Shown piece by piece: positions 61,557-64,000 of a DNA stretch of 64,000 bases. Origin of the DNA: Niabella insulamsoli. GTDB taxonomy: Bacteria; Bacteroidota; Bacteroidia; Chitinophagales; Chitinophagaceae. Made by a program: the position numbers and the translations under genes. The stretch's first letter is position 1. Each line of letters starts with the position of its first letter. Below the pieces are notes generated by a model, which saw only the letters and a list, made by a program, of their open reading frames with translations, was not told the DNA's origin and made no database searches. The stretch spans positions 558,001 through 622,000 of the forward strand of contig NZ_CP190246.1 in assembly GCF_039652435.2 (NCBI RefSeq), read 5' to 3'.

Positions 61557-62582
61557 ATGGGACTTTTCAACTGGTTTACTCAGGAAATAGCAATGGATTT
61601 GGGTACCGCTAATACCCTCATTATACATAACGAAGAAGTGGCTGTAAATGAGCCAAGTATTGTTGCGCTCAACCGCAACAACCCGAAGGAAGTGCTGGCT
61701 GTTGGCAAGCGCGCCCTGATGATGCACGAAAAAACGCACGAAAGTATACGAACCGTTCGTCCCTTAAAAGATGGCGTGATCGCCGATTTTAATGCTGCCG
61801 AATTGATGATCAGGGAGCTGATCAAGTTGGTTTATCCTAAAAAGCCGCTTTTTCCGCCGAGCTGGAGGATGATGATCTGCATTCCTTCCTCGATCACCGA
61901 GGTTGAAAAGCGAGCGGTAAGGGATAGCGCCGAACAAGCTGGAGCTAAAGAGGTTTATCTGATTCATGAACCCATGGCAGCTGCGCTCGGGATCGGCATC
62001 GATGTGGAAGAGCCTGTCGGTAATATGATTATTGACATTGGCGGAGGTACCACGGGTATTACGGTTATCGCTTTAGCCGGTATTGTTTGCGATCAAAGCA
62101 TCCGGATTGCCGGTGACGAATTCACAGCCGACATTATGGAAGCCCTAAGGCGTTATCATAGTCTTTTGATCGGGGAGCGCACCGCCGAACAAATCAAAAT
62201 TCAAATTGGCGCGGCCATGAAAGATTTGGATAATCCGCCCGACGATATTCCGGTGAACGGGCGCGACCTCGTAACAGGTATTCCAAAACAAATAATGGTA
62301 AGCTACCAGGAAGTGGCCGAGGCGCTTGATAAAAGTATTTTCAAAATAGAAGAAGCCATATTAAAAGCGCTCGAGCAAACACCGCCTGAGCTGGCCAGTG
62401 ATATTTACCGCCGCGGACTTTACCTAACGGGCGGGGGCGCGTTGCTGCGTGGGCTGGATAAAAGATTAAGTCAGAAAATCAAACTTCCGGTGCATATCGC
62501 CGACGATCCGCTGAAAAGCGTTGTGAGAGGAACAGGCATCGCGCTGCAGAATTACGACAGATATCCATTTGTTATGCGTTAA
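61557..62582 (+). CDS. mreB: Rod shape-determining protein MreB
   Basis: Actin-like filament protein that positions cell-wall elongation. The 341-aa protein begins MGLFNWFTQEIAMDLGTANT with the phosphate-1 loop. It has GNMIIDIGGGTTGITVIA (phosphate-2), a conserved VIADFNAAELMIREL and LTGGGALLRGLDKRL (adenosine motif). It heads mreB-mreC-mreD. A -7-like TACTTTCG (one mismatch) lies near 61504-61511, about 45 nt upstream. Confidence 0.96.
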   Translation: MGLFNWFTQEIAMDLGTANTLIIHNEEVAVNEPSIVALNRNNPKEVLAVGKRALMMHEKTHESIRTVRPLKDGVIADFNAAELMIRELIKLVYPKKPLFPPSWRMMICIPSSITEVEKRAVRDSAEQAGAKEVYLIHEPMAAALGIGIDVEEPVGNMIIDIGGGTTGITVIALAGIVCDQSIRIAGDEFTADIMEALRRYHSLLIGERTAEQIKIQIGAAMKDLDNPPDDIPVNGRDLVTGIPKQIMVSYQEVAEALDKSIFKIEEAILKALEQTPPELASDIYRRGLYLTGGGALLRGLDKRLSQKIKLPVHIADDPLKSVVRGTGIALQNYDRYPFVMR

Positions 62583-62727
62583 GAGCAACAGCCGTTCCAT
62601 CAAAAGAAGGCTGGCGTCTTGTTCTCACTTTCATAAGGAATTTAAATATTGAATATTAACTTTGAACGGGGCGTTTTGCAGCACGACAGGTTTCTTCAAT
62701 ATAGACTAGCCAATATTTTATAATTCG

Positions 62728-63603
62728 GTGCGTAATATTTTTTTGTTCATCCGGCGTTTTTCTGTTTTTATTCTGTTCCTAATATTACAGATCATTTCCC
62801 TGTACTTTCTTTTCACCTATAACCGCTCGCACAGGGCCAAAGGCCTTGGTTTTGCAGGTGGCGTCACTTCTTATTTTAACGGTAAGTATAACGCGCTCGA
62901 AGATTTTTTTACAATGCAGGAAGAGAACAGGCGAGTGCACCGCCTGAACGATTCGCTAATGAACCTGTTGCGTGCCAACTTCATTCCGGTTGATTCGGGC
63001 GCTTCGCGTCTGGCAGATTCCGCCAATCGCGATACGACGGGGAAAATGCGGCAATATATTTGGCGAAGCGCGCAAGTGGTTTACAGCACAGCCAGTTCCG
63101 ATAAAAACTATTTGCAGATCAATCGCGGAAGCAACGCAGGCATTGCCGATGATATGGGGGTGTTTAGCTCCAACGGGGGGCTGGTTGGGAAAGTGATCAA
63201 CACAGGTAAAAATTTTAGCGAGATCATGAGCCTTTTGAACGTGGTTAATAAAATGAGCGTTCAACTCAAAAGAACCGGCAGCGCGGGGATGTTGAGTTGG
63301 GAGGGGAAGTCGCCCCAGGAACTGACGCTGAAAAACATTCCTAAAACCGATTCGGTGAGAAGGGGAGACACGATCGTTACCGGCAACTATTCGCTTAGCT
63401 ATCCGCCGGGCCGGATGGTGGGCACGGTTTCCCACGTGTTAAGAGACAAGGCGAGCAATTTTTTTATTTTGAAAGTAAAGCCGACTGCCAACCTCACGAA
63501 TCTGCAACAGGTTTTTATAGTCGAAAACATCAATTACGAAACCCAAAAGCAGCTGGATCGAGAAACCCAGGACATGGTGGATAAAAAAGGAGGTAATAAA
63601 TGA
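62728..63603 (+). CDS. mreC: Rod shape-determining protein MreC
   Basis: A 291-aa inner-membrane protein of the elongasome. It has a short cytosolic start (MRNIFLFIRRF), one transmembrane helix (about 11-30), a helical coiled-coil stretch (YNALEDFFTMQEENRRVHRLNDSLMNL) and a periplasmic double beta-barrel (VYSTASSDKNYLQINRGSNAGI, MGVFSSNGGLVGKVI). The start codon is GTG at 62728, supported by the membrane segment that follows. The gap to mreB is 145 bp, wider than usual. Confidence 0.93.
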   Translation: MRNIFLFIRRFSVFILFLILQIISLYFLFTYNRSHRAKGLGFAGGVTSYFNGKYNALEDFFTMQEENRRVHRLNDSLMNLLRANFIPVDSGASRLADSANRDTTGKMRQYIWRSAQVVYSTASSDKNYLQINRGSNAGIADDMGVFSSNGGLVGKVINTGKNFSEIMSLLNVVNKMSVQLKRTGSAGMLSWEGKSPQELTLKNIPKTDSVRRGDTIVTGNYSLSYPPGRMVGTVSHVLRDKASNFFILKVKPTANLTNLQQVFIVENINYETQKQLDRETQDMVDKKGGNK

Positions 63604-64000
63604 GTGATCTGGTCAGAAATATCATTCGTTTCATGCTATTCATTTTTCTGCAGGTTTATGTGTTGAATGTAATGCCGCATTTACATCAGTTGGTGACGCC
63701 CTATATTTATTTCCTTTTTATTTTATGGCTTCCTTTTTATTTTAAAAAAGCCTGGATTTTGATACTGGGCTTCTTTTTGGGATTGTCGGTAGATTATTAC
63801 ACGATGACGCCGGGCCTCCATGCCGCAGCCAGCGTTCTGGTGGCCTTCTTAAGGCCGATGGTGATAAATTTATTTGCACCAAAAGATTCAACTGAGTTTA
63901 GCTATAAAGAGCCATCGCCCAAAGCAATGGGCTGGACGGCCTACCTGCTCTACGCTTTGATACTTTCCTTCTGTCATAACTTTTACCTGCTGTTTTTGGA
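63600..64000 (+). CDS. mreD: Rod shape-determining protein MreD (partial, 3' end outside window)
   Basis: Starting from the ATG at 63600, which overlaps the mreC stop as ATGA, a frame stays open to the right edge (133 complete codons). The product is very hydrophobic with about four transmembrane segments in this part (NIIRFMLFIFLQVYVLNV, LVTPYIYFLFILWLPFYF, AWILILGFFLGLSVDYY, AYLLYALILSFCHNFYLLFL), as in MreD. AGGAGG lies 7 nt before the ATG, inside the mreC end, so translation is probably coupled. Confidence 0.92.
   Translation, partial: MSDLVRNIIRFMLFIFLQVYVLNVMPHLHQLVTPYIYFLFILWLPFYFKKAWILILGFFLGLSVDYYTMTPGLHAAASVLVAFLRPMVINLFAPKDSTEFSYKEPSPKAMGWTAYLLYALILSFCHNFYLLFL

Noticed and set aside
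1..64000. tRNA, rRNA, CRISPR arrays, integrases, transposases or prophage genes
   Set aside because: None was recognised by reading both strands. A dedicated tRNA or CRISPR search could still find a weak one.

Overview
The window looks like a chromosomal segment of a Bacteroidota bacterium, probably from the Chitinophagaceae (inference). The evidence is a SusC/SusD pair, the long three-domain IspG, an isoleucyl-tRNA synthetase with the type 2 active-site motif, few Shine-Dalgarno sequences, and many copies of the Bacteroidota -7 promoter box TAnnTTTG. No rRNA, tRNA, CRISPR array, insertion sequence or prophage was recognised. The gene content is mostly housekeeping, with short accessory patches.

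Layout. 1-5.3 kb: the partial end of a lipid A-type acyltransferase, nadB, a methyltransferase and ispG, all on the minus strand. 5.4-8.3 kb: a Crp/Fnr regulator, then a tight four-gene cassette (VOC, DHFR-like, alpha/beta hydrolase, SRPBCC). 8.3-10.2 kb: recQ. 10.3-18.9 kb: a trehalose-type utilisation locus with an AraC regulator divergent from trehalase, susC, susD and an MFS transporter. 19-24.8 kb: a copper ATPase, an NlpC/P60 hydrolase, fumC, a secreted protein and trmD. 24.8-25.5 kb: an orphan antitoxin, the decayed remnant of its toxin, and one copy of a dispersed repeat. 25.5-39 kb: S4 protein, DUF2254 protein, M20 peptidase, repeat lipoprotein, cysteine desulfurase, rnc, fabF, acpP, a GNAT enzyme, a DksA-like protein with a histone-like tail, and ileS. 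39-46.7 kb: a GH78 rhamnosidase, a PaaK-like ligase, and a circularly permuted ATP-grasp / alpha-E / transglutaminase operon. 46.7-57.4 kb: a secreted protein with a possible His/Cys dyad, a PhoB/PhoR-like pair, rlmN, a low-molecular-weight phosphatase, hisS, an ECF sigma factor, rpiA and a class III aminotransferase. 57.4-64 kb: the second repeat copy upstream of a metallo-beta-lactamase-fold hydrolase, a second ECF sigma operon, a transketolase C-terminal subunit, and mreB-mreC-mreD, which runs off the right edge.

How the parts work together. The SusC/D pair should import a trehalose-type sugar across the outer membrane. The MFS protein would carry it inward and the signal-less trehalase would split it in the cytoplasm. 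AcpP, FabF and RNase III lie in one co-directional block, separated by a terminator after acpP. MreBCD is the rod-shape operon.

Most unusual points: a toxin-antitoxin locus caught in decay; two copies of a structured intergenic repeat that sit in the same polarity upstream of unrelated genes; nine genes whose -7 box ends only 4-6 nt before the ATG, which predicts leaderless transcripts; the GIHH motif of IleRS; and a conserved secreted protein with a possible clan CD-like His/Cys dyad.
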